Source of the DNA: Cymodocea nodosa
Lineage: Eukaryota > Streptophyta > Magnoliopsida > Alismatales > Cymodoceaceae
Direction of reading: 5' to 3'
DNA: 64,000 bases
Assembly: GCA_036874045.1 (NCBI GenBank)
Contig: CM072343.1
Location: 8,266,001 to 8,330,000 of the forward strand
Positions 33,100 to 43,768 of the stretch are shown here, piece by piece; the stretch's first letter is position 1; every line of letters starts with the position of its first letter. Made by a program: the position numbers and the translations under genes. Under the pieces are notes generated by a model that did no database searches, had not been told where the DNA came from, and saw nothing but the letters and a program-made list of their open reading frames with translations.

Positions 33100-33835
33100 T
33101 TAACTCTTGTGTGTTAAGAAAATAACCCAAGTGAATCTTGTATAATCAACTACCACTAAGGTATATTTTCTTCCTCCTAAACTAGCTGTCTGTGTAGGAC
33201 CAAACAGGTCCATATGTAGTAGATCTAATGGCTGACTTATGGTAATGTCTTCAATACTCTTGTATACTGATTTCTTTTGTTTTCCAATTGCATAGTCACT
33301 ACATAATTTCTCTCTTGAATTTGAGTTTAGGCACACCTCTAACAAGATCATGTTTGGTCAATTTTCTTAGGAGTCTCATGTTCGCATGATTTAATCTTTT
33401 ATGCCATAACCATTCATCTTTATTAAAAGCAACTAAACATGCATCACTAGATATATTACCAAATGTAAATTCCAAAGCATAAATTGAATTATTTCTATAT
33501 CCAATAAATTTGATTTCATGTGTATCCTGTTGTAATATAAAATAGTTTTCTACAGTAAAAAGTATATTGTAACCTTTGTCACATAATTGACCTACACTTC
33601 GCAGATTCTGTTTTAAACCATTTACATGTAAGACATTCTCTATTTTTTCATTTTTGGATGCAGCATTTCCTACAACAGTAATTCTACATTTTTCATTATT
33701 ACCAAACTTAACAGATCCTGAATTTATTGATTTAATAGATTTTAGAAATCTTTTCTTACCTATCATATGCTTTAAGCAACTACTGTCAATAATCCACTTG
33801 GACGTTTGAACTTCATTGTCCATGCAGTCCTGCAA
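33100..33835 (-). pseudogene. Element H protease, GAG-pre-integrase and integrase start
   Basis: In minus-strand order: the protease-like WIIDSSCLKHMIG (the usual DSG(C/A)S..HM motif, with Gly changed to Ser); LWHKRLNHANMRLLRKL of the pre-integrase zinc region; CSDYAIGKQKKS; LDLLHMDLFGPTQTASLGG; and LVVVDYTRFTWVIFLTHKS of the integrase core, missing one Asp of the usual VVDDY. The frame is split at about 33300, and the sequence ends at 33041. Confidence 0.85.
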
Positions 33836-33836
33836 A

Positions 33837-34380
33837 TCATGTTAAAATTAAGACTTTTGGTACCCATATTTTCTTGGGTCCATCAGTGTTAGTCCTTTGT
33901 ATATTGAACTTGTTGCCTTTTGGTAGCCATATAAAAGTAGATCTCTTCTTGATGACAAACACAGTTGTCCCATCTTTATACGATCTAATCTTTCCACCAC
34001 AGTAAGAAATTTCCTGTAGTATAGCATACCCTAGACCAAATTTATTTGTTCCTACTCTTTGGGATCCTATGATTTTATTTAGACTATTTTCACCTTTGGT
34101 AAATTTATATACAGTGTTCTTCAAATCAGTAATTTCAGATAATAAATTTTCATTTTCTTCTTTCATATCAAAATTTTTACAACTATAGCTATCCATTTTA
34201 GTTTTTAATTCCCTATTATCCATTAGGGCTTTTTCTAATTCGACAAAGACATCTTCTAGATAAGAATTTAAGCTTTTTAATTCTTATAATTTTTACATTT
34301 TACATATAACTTATCTACTGTATAAAGAAGACTATCTACATTTAAATCATCATTTTTCTTTTTTGAGAAATCAAGAGATG
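33837..34380 (-). pseudogene. Element H linker between gag knuckle and protease
   Basis: This is a lysine- and glutamate-rich stretch with helical heptads (LLSEITDLKNTVYKF), then KFGLGYA and a lysine-rich end, as in SIRE-type elements where a long coil separates the zinc knuckle from protease. The region 34224-34380 is AT-rich and interrupted. Confidence 0.65.
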
Positions 34381-34393
34381 TGGAACATACCTC

Positions 34394-35390
34394 TTATGCT
34401 GTAAAGCACGCGTTTGCAGATGCCTCTTCCTCTGAGTTTGATGAACTCCTAGATGAACTGCTATCATTCCATGTGACTTTCAAGGCCATTTTCTTCTTAT
34501 TCTTCCTCTTCCATTTTTGTTTGTCCTCTTGTTGAAAATGACAGTAAAGTTGAATGTGTCCCAGTTTTTTGCACTTGTAGCATGTAGGGACTTTTGATCT
34601 TGAGGAGCTGGCTTTACCTCCTTGTCTCATCATCTTTCTGAAATTTCTGACCAATAGTAACACTTCATCCTCATCCGAGCTTGGTTGGTCTTCTGTTGAA
34701 GGAAAGGCTAGTTCTTTCTTTTTCTCAACCTTTCTTTCAGTGACTCCTTCTTTCCATTCCTTCATTTAGACTTCATGAGCAAGAAGATTTCCCAACAAGT
34801 CTTCAACTGAATAATTGTTTAAATCTTTTGAGTCTTATATGGAAGTAAATTTCTGCTTGCATTCAATTGTCAAGCTTCTAAGGATCTTCTATACCTTCCA
34901 AGACCTCTCAATTCATTTAAAATTTCTGTGAATCTAGAAAACATTTCAGTAATACTTTCTTTATCAAGCATTTTGAATAATTCATATTTTCTTAACAAAA
35001 TGCTGATCTTTGTATCTTTTACTTGGTTGGTTCCTTCATATGTGATTTAAAGAGTTTTCCAAGCCTCATGAGAAAATTTATAGGTAGATATTTTGTTATA
35101 CTGTTCACTAGTCAGTGCACAATAGATTGAGTTTAGCCTACGAGCATCCATCTAGATGATTCTTTCATCCTCCTCAGACCAGTCACTTTCATGGCTGATT
35201 GAGAGTGGTGTACCATGTAAAACCATTCTCTAGAGTTTTACATCAGTACTCCTGAGAAAACACTTCATCCTATTTTTCCAATAGCTATAATTGCTACCAT
35301 CAAATAGGGGAGGTCGATGGATATTCTAACCCTTTGTAGTGTGAAAAGTTATGATCTCAGATAGTTAGATTTATTAACGAGATCAACCTT
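34394..35390 (-). pseudogene. Element H gag
   Basis: 34394-34765 encodes the zinc knuckle CYKCKKLGHIQLYC followed by a Ser/Glu-rich tail. Upstream on minus (34766-35340), in broken frames, are pieces of the copia gag domain such as HEAWKTL, YEGTNQVKD and LLRKYELFKM. Gag packages element RNA. It is degraded by stops and small indels. Confidence 0.8.
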
Positions 35391-35402
35391 GCTCTGATAC
35401 CA
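35391..35402 (-). other. Primer binding site of element H
   Basis: The minus strand reads TGGTATCAGAGC, complementary to initiator tRNA-Met. Confidence 0.92.
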
Positions 35403-35404
35403 AT

Positions 35405-36723
35405 TATTAGGACTTTATGGCTTACCAAAGAGGAGGGTGAATGGTAATAATCTGTTTCTTAGCTATTTAATGGTTGATTGATATAGAGAGTTAGCAAGCC
35501 CACGATAAAAATAATACACACAAGAATTTTAGGTGGTTCACCACTAATGGCTAGTCCACCCCCAAGGGATACTTAGGCTTCACTAAACTTTCACAAACTT
35601 ACAATCACTTGCTTTAAGGTTAAAGCAAGAACCAACCAAACTAATTGAGCTTTCAGGTTGTAACTCCAACCAATCTTTCTTTGAAGTTTTTGATCCGTGT
35701 ACTTAATAAAACACTTGCTTGAAAGTATCAGTGTTAAATACATGATGAGCTTTTAAAATTGAGTCTGTATATGCTGAAGATGATTTGATCTCTAAGGCTT
35801 TCTTCTATTGAACTTGGTGTAAATATGTGTATGAGCAAAAAGCTATCTAACTTCGTTGTCTAGTGCTTGTATATATACTAATATGTGTAACGATCATATA
35901 TTTCTTCCAACAAATGTATTCTGCTATACTTGGTAAGATTTTAGACTCAAATATGGTAAGTTACCGTTCAAGGAGGTATTTCAAGATACCCTTCCAATTT
36001 CCTGAGTTTTTCAGAGGCTTAGTTATGTAACTCTTTGAAAAATACTTGTAACTTATCAAAAAGTCACTTAAGTCTTTCTACCATATAGGATTTCACATCA
36101 TACAAAAGAGCTATCATTCAATCAGATACTTGCAACTATAACTTACCGAACTGTTATTTAACTGTCGAATAGTTAGCTACAGTAACCCTTCGAAATCCTT
36201 CGTTAAGTTTCCAACTACTTTATTTAATTCAGCACGTGCATAATAGACTAACTTAAGTTCCAGATGGTTATACCTGTAACTCACTGAAACTCTTCAAATT
36301 TCAGATAGTTAACTCCAGTAACTTTTCGATTCTTCTTTTAAGCTTCTGTTTGGATTTCTACACGTGGGAAATTCAATGACTTAAGTTTCAGATAGTTAGC
36401 TACAATAACTTTCTGATTCTTCATACATCCATCTTTGTAACTCTTCGAAAGCCTTCTACTCTCAGATACTTAATCTTCTAACTATCCGATAGTATTGCTA
36501 TTGTTTTATACTGCCTTTTGGATACTTAGACTGTTAACTCACCGAAAATATTTCTCTTCCAGATAGTTAAGCTTGGTAACCTTCCGAAATCCTTTTTATC
36601 ATTTGCAGCACACTTTGAACTGTCTGTATCAACTTCTGCTCTCTTGCTGACTGTTAAGCCTGAGAAATACAATTTGATTCTTCACATTGATTTTTGCATT
36701 ATCAAAATTTAGAGGTCCTTTCA
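35405..36723 (-). repeat. 5' LTR of element H (about 1.3 kb)
   Basis: On minus it starts TGAAAGGACCTC at 36723 and ends next to the primer site near 35405; the last bases read TA rather than CA. It contains CACGTG at 36233 and 36361 and repeated GATAGTTA...GTAACT...TCGA pieces (36120-36560) like those in the Athila-type LTRs. Confidence 0.75.
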
Positions 36724-36796
36724 TATACACGTTGAGTTACTTGAATATACACTAAGGTAACACGTTGTGTTAGTAGCTTATAAGTTATTTCTTTAT
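36724..36796. other. Unassigned short stretch between H and LTR fragment J
   Basis: Nothing recognised. It does not clearly match the Athila-type LTR upstream of the J homology. Confidence 0.3.
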
Positions 36797-38186
36797 TGCA
36801 CGTATTTTATAGTAAAATCAACGAAGTAAGTCCGTTGAGTTATCTGTAACTTCACAGACCGTTTATTTTCTAATATGTCATTATAGCAGTTGTAGAAACA
36901 AGACATTTGAAGGAAAACCACGATTACACGTATCACGTAGGAATTCACTCGTGGAATGAAGAAGAAATCACCATCGTTGATATGAATGAAGGAAATCCAA
37001 CCAATCATATAAGTAAAAGCAGTTACTATAGAAAGAAATATAAAAGACGAAAAAAAAGTGTGTAGGTGAAGGACCGCACTAACTACAAGTAGTGTCAGAA
37101 GTTCCCTGAAGCTCCACACTACCACCAAAATCACCAACCATCAAAGGTCTATGAGGATACTTTCCTGATGTCAGGTCGATTCCAAGCCAAACACGGTGAC
37201 TAACAACCATTGTGAGGAGTAGTCGCGTCGCGGGAAAGGAAACCATTTTCACCAAGTACCGACTCATATCCTAGGAGATCGTAAAACTTCTAGCCTTAGT
37301 TTTGGGTTGATGCTAGTATGCTGAAGAGATCATCTTACAATTCTGGATTCTCGATTTTATAGGGAGAGGAGGTAGGATTGTAAGTGATTAAGTTTTAAAT
37401 AATGAAATCGCGTCGCATGTAATGACAGAAGTTTTTACTATCAATAGATTTTTACATTTCACCTTCACTCATTTTCAGGAACATATCAAAACAAAAATAC
37501 CAAAAACAACAAATTAGCTGTGTTTACATTTAATATTAGAGTGTTGTATTGTTTATTTTGTATCATGATTAATGTTATCATTGTCAGTATTGTGAATGTT
37601 TTATGTTGTTTGATTTAGAAAATAGAAAATAATTTTACAGTTTACTAAAATTGAATCATTCCATATACTAAAGATTTTAATGGTTATTGTTTGAAATATC
37701 TAAATGTTAGTATTACTTAATGATAAATCTAATATTAACTAACATTAAAGAGCTTAATTGATGTTATTTACATTCTGTGGAACCGCTCAATGGTTAACTG
37801 AATTCCTTTGTAAATAGTAATATTTAACTTAAAAGATAGGCTCGTGGAGTTAACTGTAAGTCCACGAGGTTAGTCTATTGAGTTAACCATAACTCAACGA
37901 ACTAAGTTTGTTATGTTAACTGTAATTCAACAGAGTGTTTACTAAATACATAAACCCCAATATAAAAATCAAAATAGTACACAATTCTTACTCAATCTCT
38001 ATGGGTTCGACTTGTACTTGCACATAAATACAATATACACTGTGCACTTGCAGTTAAAATACAAATTGGAATTAATATCTAATTTGTGTGAAAGGTTGTT
38101 TGTTTACTTCTAAAAGTAATTATTAATATAAGCATAAAGACAAATTAAATAAGTTTTAAAAAAAAAAAAGTTAACAACCCCAAACA
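36797..38186 (+). repeat. LTR fragment J, Athila-like, 5'-truncated
   Basis: Homologous to the element C LTR from its GTTTTATAG...ATCAACGAAG part (about 1640) to the end, closing in CCCCAAACA at 38186. It keeps the antisense ORF segment (37079-37267 on minus), GTTGAGTTA palindromes (37850-37930) and the GTACTTGCAC block (about 38014). U3 is missing. Confidence 0.8.
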
Positions 38187-41040
38187 AGTAGGAGCATCTT
38201 CTTGGCTCAAGACAGCACGAGTTTGTTGCTTTGGAGGCTTAGGGACGTGCAACTCAATGCTTCCATCACATACCTAGGCAGATCCCTTCGAAAATGCAAT
38301 CCACGAGTGGTGACAATCTTGCAGAGAGCCAATTGAAGTGGTATACAACCAAATAAGAGGCATATGCGAGGAAACAAGTGAAGAGTTCACGGTAAAAATG
38401 GAGAGGAGAGATCTTCATACACATTTCTTTGTTGTTATTGCCTATATGTATGAGTATTGGACGTGTGTGTTGATATATGAAATTCCATGTTTGTTTTATT
38501 TATTTACTTGTTTATTTTTAGATTTTAGAAGTTATTTAGATACTAGATGATGGTTAATGTGGTTTTTCAATGTTTATATGTGAATATCATAGTTATAGAT
38601 CTAGTGTTTGAAGAAATAGTTGTGTATATAGATATAGAAATTCATGTACAAAGTTTTATCCATTTTGTTTAATTGATTTCTATCAGCTTCGATGACGATT
38701 TTGATCAAATCTTGAGACAATCTCATATGGTTTCAAGTCTACTTTCCAACGAATGTCATTTCATAATTTTTGGATGTTTGAGTGGTTTTCACGAATTAAT
38801 TCTCAACTGGTGCATTTGACTTGGAATGCAGGTCTGCGCAAAGATTTTGTGCATTTTTTATCATTGATTTTTTTGAACACAGATCGAGTCTTCATGATTT
38901 ATAAATTGGGTTTTCAAGATGAAGAAGTCAGTTTGCGATGAGATTTTATTTCACACCATTTCATAAAGATTCCAGAAAGTTATGGATTTTCTTGTAAAGA
39001 CGTGTGTTTTGTGATTTGATATCCACGTTTTATGCTCTCTTGGTAGATTTGATGTCAATAACTCTTGGGTTTAAATTAGATTGCGAAATTATGCTAGATT
39101 TTAGATCTTTTAGAATTCTTTCCAAAATGTATTTTTACGTGAATTTTCAGTGTATATTTTGGAAGGAATAAGTTTTACAAGTGGAAGTCATTTCTATAAT
39201 TTCGAGAGCTATAATAGAGTTATAGGTGAGATTGATTTGGAGTTGATTTTTATATGTATATTCGTGTATTTTTCCCAATTTAACACCTAACCTTAAGTCT
39301 AACCATTGTTTAAATAAATTAAAATGCAAAGAAAGTTTTATAGTTGCTTTATAATATTAATCAAACAATCAATCTAATAAAAGTCATTTAGACAAACTCC
39401 CTATGGAAATGACATGTACTTGCACTGCTTAATACAATAAGGCACCATGCGCTTGTGGTTAAATTATAAATGTAAAATTTGTACTTTTAATGACACATGT
39501 TCCAACCTTACACAAGCAAAGGACTAAAAACGTGACTTCTTGGTGAGGGAGGCATGGCTACTACACAACCTGGTTCCTCCTTGTTTCCTCCATCAAATAA
39601 GGTGAAGACAACCTCTTTTCTATTTGTTATTTGTTTCTTATATCAGTAAGATAGTTTTAGTTGAAGTTTTCCATTTATCTTGTTGTTTTTACATTAGTTT
39701 ATGTTAACTTTATCAACTTGAATGTATAAACCTTCTATTTTTGATGTGTTCTTTATGAACTATTCTCAATGATTTTTGGTGAATGAATGTTGACTGTGAT
39801 TTGGTGAATGTTTAGCTTTGTAATTTAGTAAGTTTCATGCTTTACTATCCTTTAAAAAGTGGATATTGAAGAGATAACACAAGGCAAATTACATGAAGTA
39901 GATTTGTAGGTAGAGCTTATTTGAAAGGTTTATTGAATGTGTCGATTTTTATTGGTATTTTTCTATAGATACTTGTTATCTTGAGAACTTTGTGTTAAAA
40001 TTTTGTTGCAATTTGAGTTTTGTGAATTTCACAATCACCTATTGAAGTCAAGGATGTTGACAGTTCTACAACAACTGTTTATATAAATCTAAACTATAGT
40101 GAAATCTACAACTCTATGACATCCTTAATTTAGTTGATAGCATTTTTCATAGATTTTTCCCTATATTAGCATACTCCTGTTGAAATTTCAGAGTATTCCA
40201 AGCTTTGTAGCAAGAGCTACATTTTCTTGAAAGACAGGTTGTAGTAGAACTCTGGTCAAATACACTATAATGTTTCTATTCTTCTGAAATCTACTGTATT
40301 TTTGGATTGTTTTCAGTATTTTGAATAATGGAATGTGATAGCTTAATGAAATAACTTTTCAATGCCACTGATTTTAGTGTAATCTGACTTTTCATTTGGA
40401 AGTTATGAACTCTTAAACGATTAGGGACATTGTAGAAATCTGACTTGATTACTATTTGTAATTAGCACACTCTAGTGGCATCTACTACAACCCCCATTAT
40501 TGAATTGAGGTTTTATTTCTGATCTTGTTTAGTTTGTTGAATCATCTTGCGTGCAAAAGTGATTTCATGTGATTTGGAGATTTGAGTAATTACTAGTGTA
40601 TTTTTTATCAAGCTTTGAATTTTTGCACAAGGGAAAGTAGAAGTTGATTTTTGTGTGTTTGTTCTCACTTACAAATTAATCTCTTGAGAAGTGCATTGTG
40701 TAATTCATCATTTTAGATATTTATGAAAATTTTAATTATGTGAATGAGCGAATGGCCATATTTACTTGATGTGATAAATGAATACGTGTTTTGTAATTTA
40801 TTTACATGGTTGTAGAATGTGTTTAAGTGAATTTGAAAGTAGGCTCGTGACTACATATATTGTGTTAATTTAAAGAGTCGAATAGTTTGAATTTACAAGA
40901 AAATTCTCTAAATCTTATCTAATCCTTAAATTAAAGAAGAGAAAACACTTCTCAAGTCCTTGTGGATGACCCATACTTGCCAGAGTTATTAAAACTTAAC
41001 AATACACAAAAAAAATTAGTTAACAAGATGCATATATTTT
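38187..41040. other. AT-rich region with two LTR-end-like blocks and no recognised gene
   Basis: No credible coding region. Blocks resembling the distal part of gypsy LTRs occur near 39400-39470 (CTCCCTATGG, then GTACTTGCACTGC and GCGCTTGTGGTTAA) and near 40955-41000 (CTTGTGGATGACCC, then ATACTTGCCAGAG), suggesting one or two old, unrelated LTR relics. Short open frames such as 38338-38550 have no family resemblance. Confidence 0.4.
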
Positions 41041-41059
41041 TCTACATGAATTCAATGAT

Positions 41060-41330
41060 GTATGCAACATGATTAATATCCTAGATGTTCCCTTAGATGC
41101 CATAAAATTAAGATTTATCCCATTTGCATTGAAGGATGATGTAAAATGTTAGATGTTCACTCTCCTACTACACTCCATAACCTCATAGGTGGAATTTTGC
41201 ACAGTTTGCATAAAAAAGTTCTATCCATTATATAAAATAATCCAAGCAAAGAATGCAATTAGAGTTCATAAATTGTAGCATCTACATTAGAGTGCATAAG
41301 GAGTCACCTTATCAAAAAGACCATTTGCCT
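41060..41330 (+). pseudogene. Gypsy gag relic
   Basis: The translation contains ILDVPLDAIKLRFIPFALKD, then VEFCTVCIKKFYP, which parallel the capsid core in unit G (DAIKLRYIPFALKD, FLEKYYP). Frequent stops. It follows an LTR-end-like block by only about 50 bp, so the leader is largely deleted. Confidence 0.7.
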
Positions 41331-41359
41331 TGACATGTAGAAGCTATAATTTATGTAGA

Positions 41360-42110
41360 ATGCAATTAATGGTACCTATGTCAAAGTTACAATTTATAGT
41401 AAAGAAACTACACGTTTTGATGAATATAAAAGGTGAATTATCATATAATATACTAGCAATATGTAATTAAGATATAGAAATTGTTTATGTCCTTAATGAA
41501 TGAGAAAGATCAACAACTAATGCTCATATTTTTCAAGATGCATTTTCTCAACATAATGCTTTTAAGGTTCCATTTGGTATGATACTAATAAAAATAATAG
41601 AAATACTTGTGTATAGTAGAAATTACAAAATTAATGTTTTTAACATTATATTCAAAACTTCTATATAAATTGCAAATAAATATTACTTGAAAATTAGTTT
41701 TCCTAATAAGCCAAAATTTATTACACCATTTCAAGGTATAAGATATCACTTGAATGACTATAATGCTTATAGACTTTCAATGAATGCAATCAAAAATTTC
41801 AATTACAAGCATTCATAATTAAAAACAGTAATTGAATGTACATTTGAAATAATCAAACATTCATTCTCAATTTTATAAGGTTATATGTTATTTACTTTTA
41901 AGACATAGGAGAAGATTGTATTAACATGTCTTTTAGTTCACAAATTTATTCAAAAAGCAAACAAAGCAGATTTACTTGAAGACCTTCAAGAAGAATTAGA
42001 AGGAATGTCAAATGATAATATTCAACAAACTTTTACTAAATAAGATACATCTACTACTATTGAATCAAGTCAAAATTATAAAAAACAAATTATTAATATA
42101 ATATATGACA
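41360..42110 (+). pseudogene. PIF/Harbinger-type transposase relic, C-terminal two thirds
   Basis: Plus-strand frames show INGTYVKVTIYSKET (the first catalytic Asp of the IDGTH-like motif is Asn here), GELSYNILAICN, FPNKPKFITPFQGIRYHL, NFNYKHS and TVIECTFEIIKHSFSIL, ending VHKFIQKANKADLLEDLQEEL. This is the order of a DDE_Tnp_4 transposase. A Harbinger transposase cuts at TIRs and leaves 3-bp target duplications. Stops and shifts throughout. The copy at 62285-63057 is a relative. Confidence 0.75.
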
Positions 42111-42169
42111 ATATTATGAGAGATGTAAAATAATAAAGATGCGTAAAATGTATTTTATGTTGTAACTAT

Positions 42170-42536
42170 TGTCAAAAATGACTATCTTGTATTATCTATG
42201 GTAAATTTTGTTATTTTCTATATTGTAAACAAATACTCAAAATATTTAATTTATCAATGTCAACATTTTTTATTCTATGAATAAACATACATATTTTACA
42301 TTTTGTGATTTTTTATCATTTTCTATTATATAGACAAATACACATTTTAAATTCTGTCATTTTCTATTCTATACACAAACACATATTTTAAATTCTGATA
42401 TTTTTCATCATTTTCTATTTTATGCACATACACCCTTATTTTCTACAACTTTCCATTAATTTCTTTCATTTCTCTTCCCATCATTTTCTATGACATTCTA
42501 TCATTTTCTTTGTCATTTTTTAAGTGTACAAACACC
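42170..42536 (+). repeat. Subterminal repeats and right TIR-like end of the Harbinger relic
   Basis: Four imperfect copies of a TTTTCTAT...TATA(G/C)ACAAA...CACATTTTAAATTCTG-like unit are followed by a T-rich end closing with AAGTGTACAAACACC (about 42522-42536). It resembles the right end of the TIR element at 48983-49711. No matching left end was found. Confidence 0.5.
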
Positions 42537-42712
42537 TTTTAATATTTTTTCTAAATACATTATTAACATATATAAGAAAATGTTTGAAATAGCTAAAGAA
42601 ATCATTCTTATATTACAAGGGATAATATCAAATAAATCTATTGTAATCATCAATAAAAATTATTACATCGTGGCAGCAGGCAGCAGATGCGCCGTAGGCA
42701 AAGGCAATAACA

Positions 42713-42718
42713 TTTATT
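42713..42718 (-). terminator. Candidate poly(A) signal of RIT1
   Basis: AATAAA on minus, about 205 bases after the RIT1 stop codon. Position is plausible; no transcript evidence. Confidence 0.35.
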
Positions 42719-42922
42719 TTCCACAAGGCAGCAACAAAAGACACCCGTACCAACTTGTGGACCAGAAATGAGGCACACAATGTATAATAAATTGACCAAA
42801 AATAAAGCCCTGTTAATGCAGACCACAAGGACTCAGGATAAGCATAAACGGTCAACAAATACAAAGCCCTGTTAATGTGAATTTTTCTCTATCGTGAAGC
42901 CTATAATACATGATAGATAATC

Positions 42923-43768
42923 TTATCGATCAGGTAATTGCACTTCAGGCTTTTGACTTACCAGGAAATCTTTCCATCTTTTATCAAGGAAACAAAAGAC
43001 CTGTTTCAAGTTCCCTCTTGATGGCCGGGCACTTATTGCATACTTGCAAATAAATACTAGTCTCCTCCTCATCTTCGATTTGGTAATGCATGATTCCATG
43101 AAGTTATTTCCCCCATCAAAGCGTCCTGTTTACATCTCAAGAGATAAACAACTTTCGCTTATTTATTTTTTGAAAAAAATAAAGTCTACTTGCAACATTT
43201 CTTGCGTAGAAAAATCACAAACCTGCCTCGTCAAATAAGGACGTCAAGATAGCCAGACACACACATACACTTAAATCTTCTCCTGCATGTTAGTCATTAA
43301 GCAGTTAGCAAGCACAGTTCGATTACACAAGCAATAAACTCTGTAGCCCAAAACCTTCAGCTCTAACATGCTTATTCAATTCAACCATAAACATGAATAT
43401 GTTGTAGAGCTCACCATTATCACAACAAATTAACAACTTCTTCCTTTTGTCCAATTGTTCGCTAGCAAAGCTGAGTGCAACGTGAAGGTTATTTAGCAAG
43501 GAGAAGCGATCTAATTTTGAGGTCTGCCAAGAATTTATCAACAGCAAACATCTAAACCCCAATATATATTTTTAAATGCATGTGTACACCACTGTTAATT
43601 AACAAATCAAATGAAAAATGTCAATGACACATACCAGTATAGGTACATGTATATACGCAAGTGCATCAGAAGAAAAGGACACTGGCTTGCGGTCACAATT
43701 TAGTATACAATCCACATCCTTCAAGACATTCTTTACCGAAGGATACGAACAAGTGAGTCCAAGAATAA
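42923..43768 (-). CDS. RIT1: RIT1 four 3'-terminal exons (DUSP-like C-terminal domain)
   Basis: Exon 43768-43635 encodes SYPSVKNVLKDVDCILNC; 43523-43415 LDRFSLLNNLHVALSFASEQ and KLLICCDNG; 43282-43223 EDLSVCVCLAILTSLFDEAG; and 43125-42923 the RRRLVFICKYAISARPSRG, NLKQVF end and a tail KPEVQLPDR. The C-CxxG(E)D-like loop is the phosphatase-fold signature of the Rit1 C-terminal domain. Introns are 111, 132 and 97 bp. A GTAAGT near the end of the last exon could serve as an alternative donor. Confidence 0.9.

Larger units (their letters stand above)
33041..36723 (-). mobile_element. Element H: SIRE-like Ty1/copia retrotransposon, 5' half, minus strand
   Basis: It has a 5' LTR (about 35405-36723), an initiator-Met primer site, gag with a CCHC knuckle, a long coiled linker, protease, GAG-pre-integrase and the first part of integrase. 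The element is cut at 33041 by LTR E, so RT, RNase H and the 3' LTR are absent. Gag layout and the long linker suggest the SIRE/Maximus group. Broken by many stops. Confidence 0.87.

Noticed and set aside
38338..38550. Plus-strand open frame as a host gene
   Set aside because: No family resemblance, AT-rich context and no supporting splice or promoter structure.
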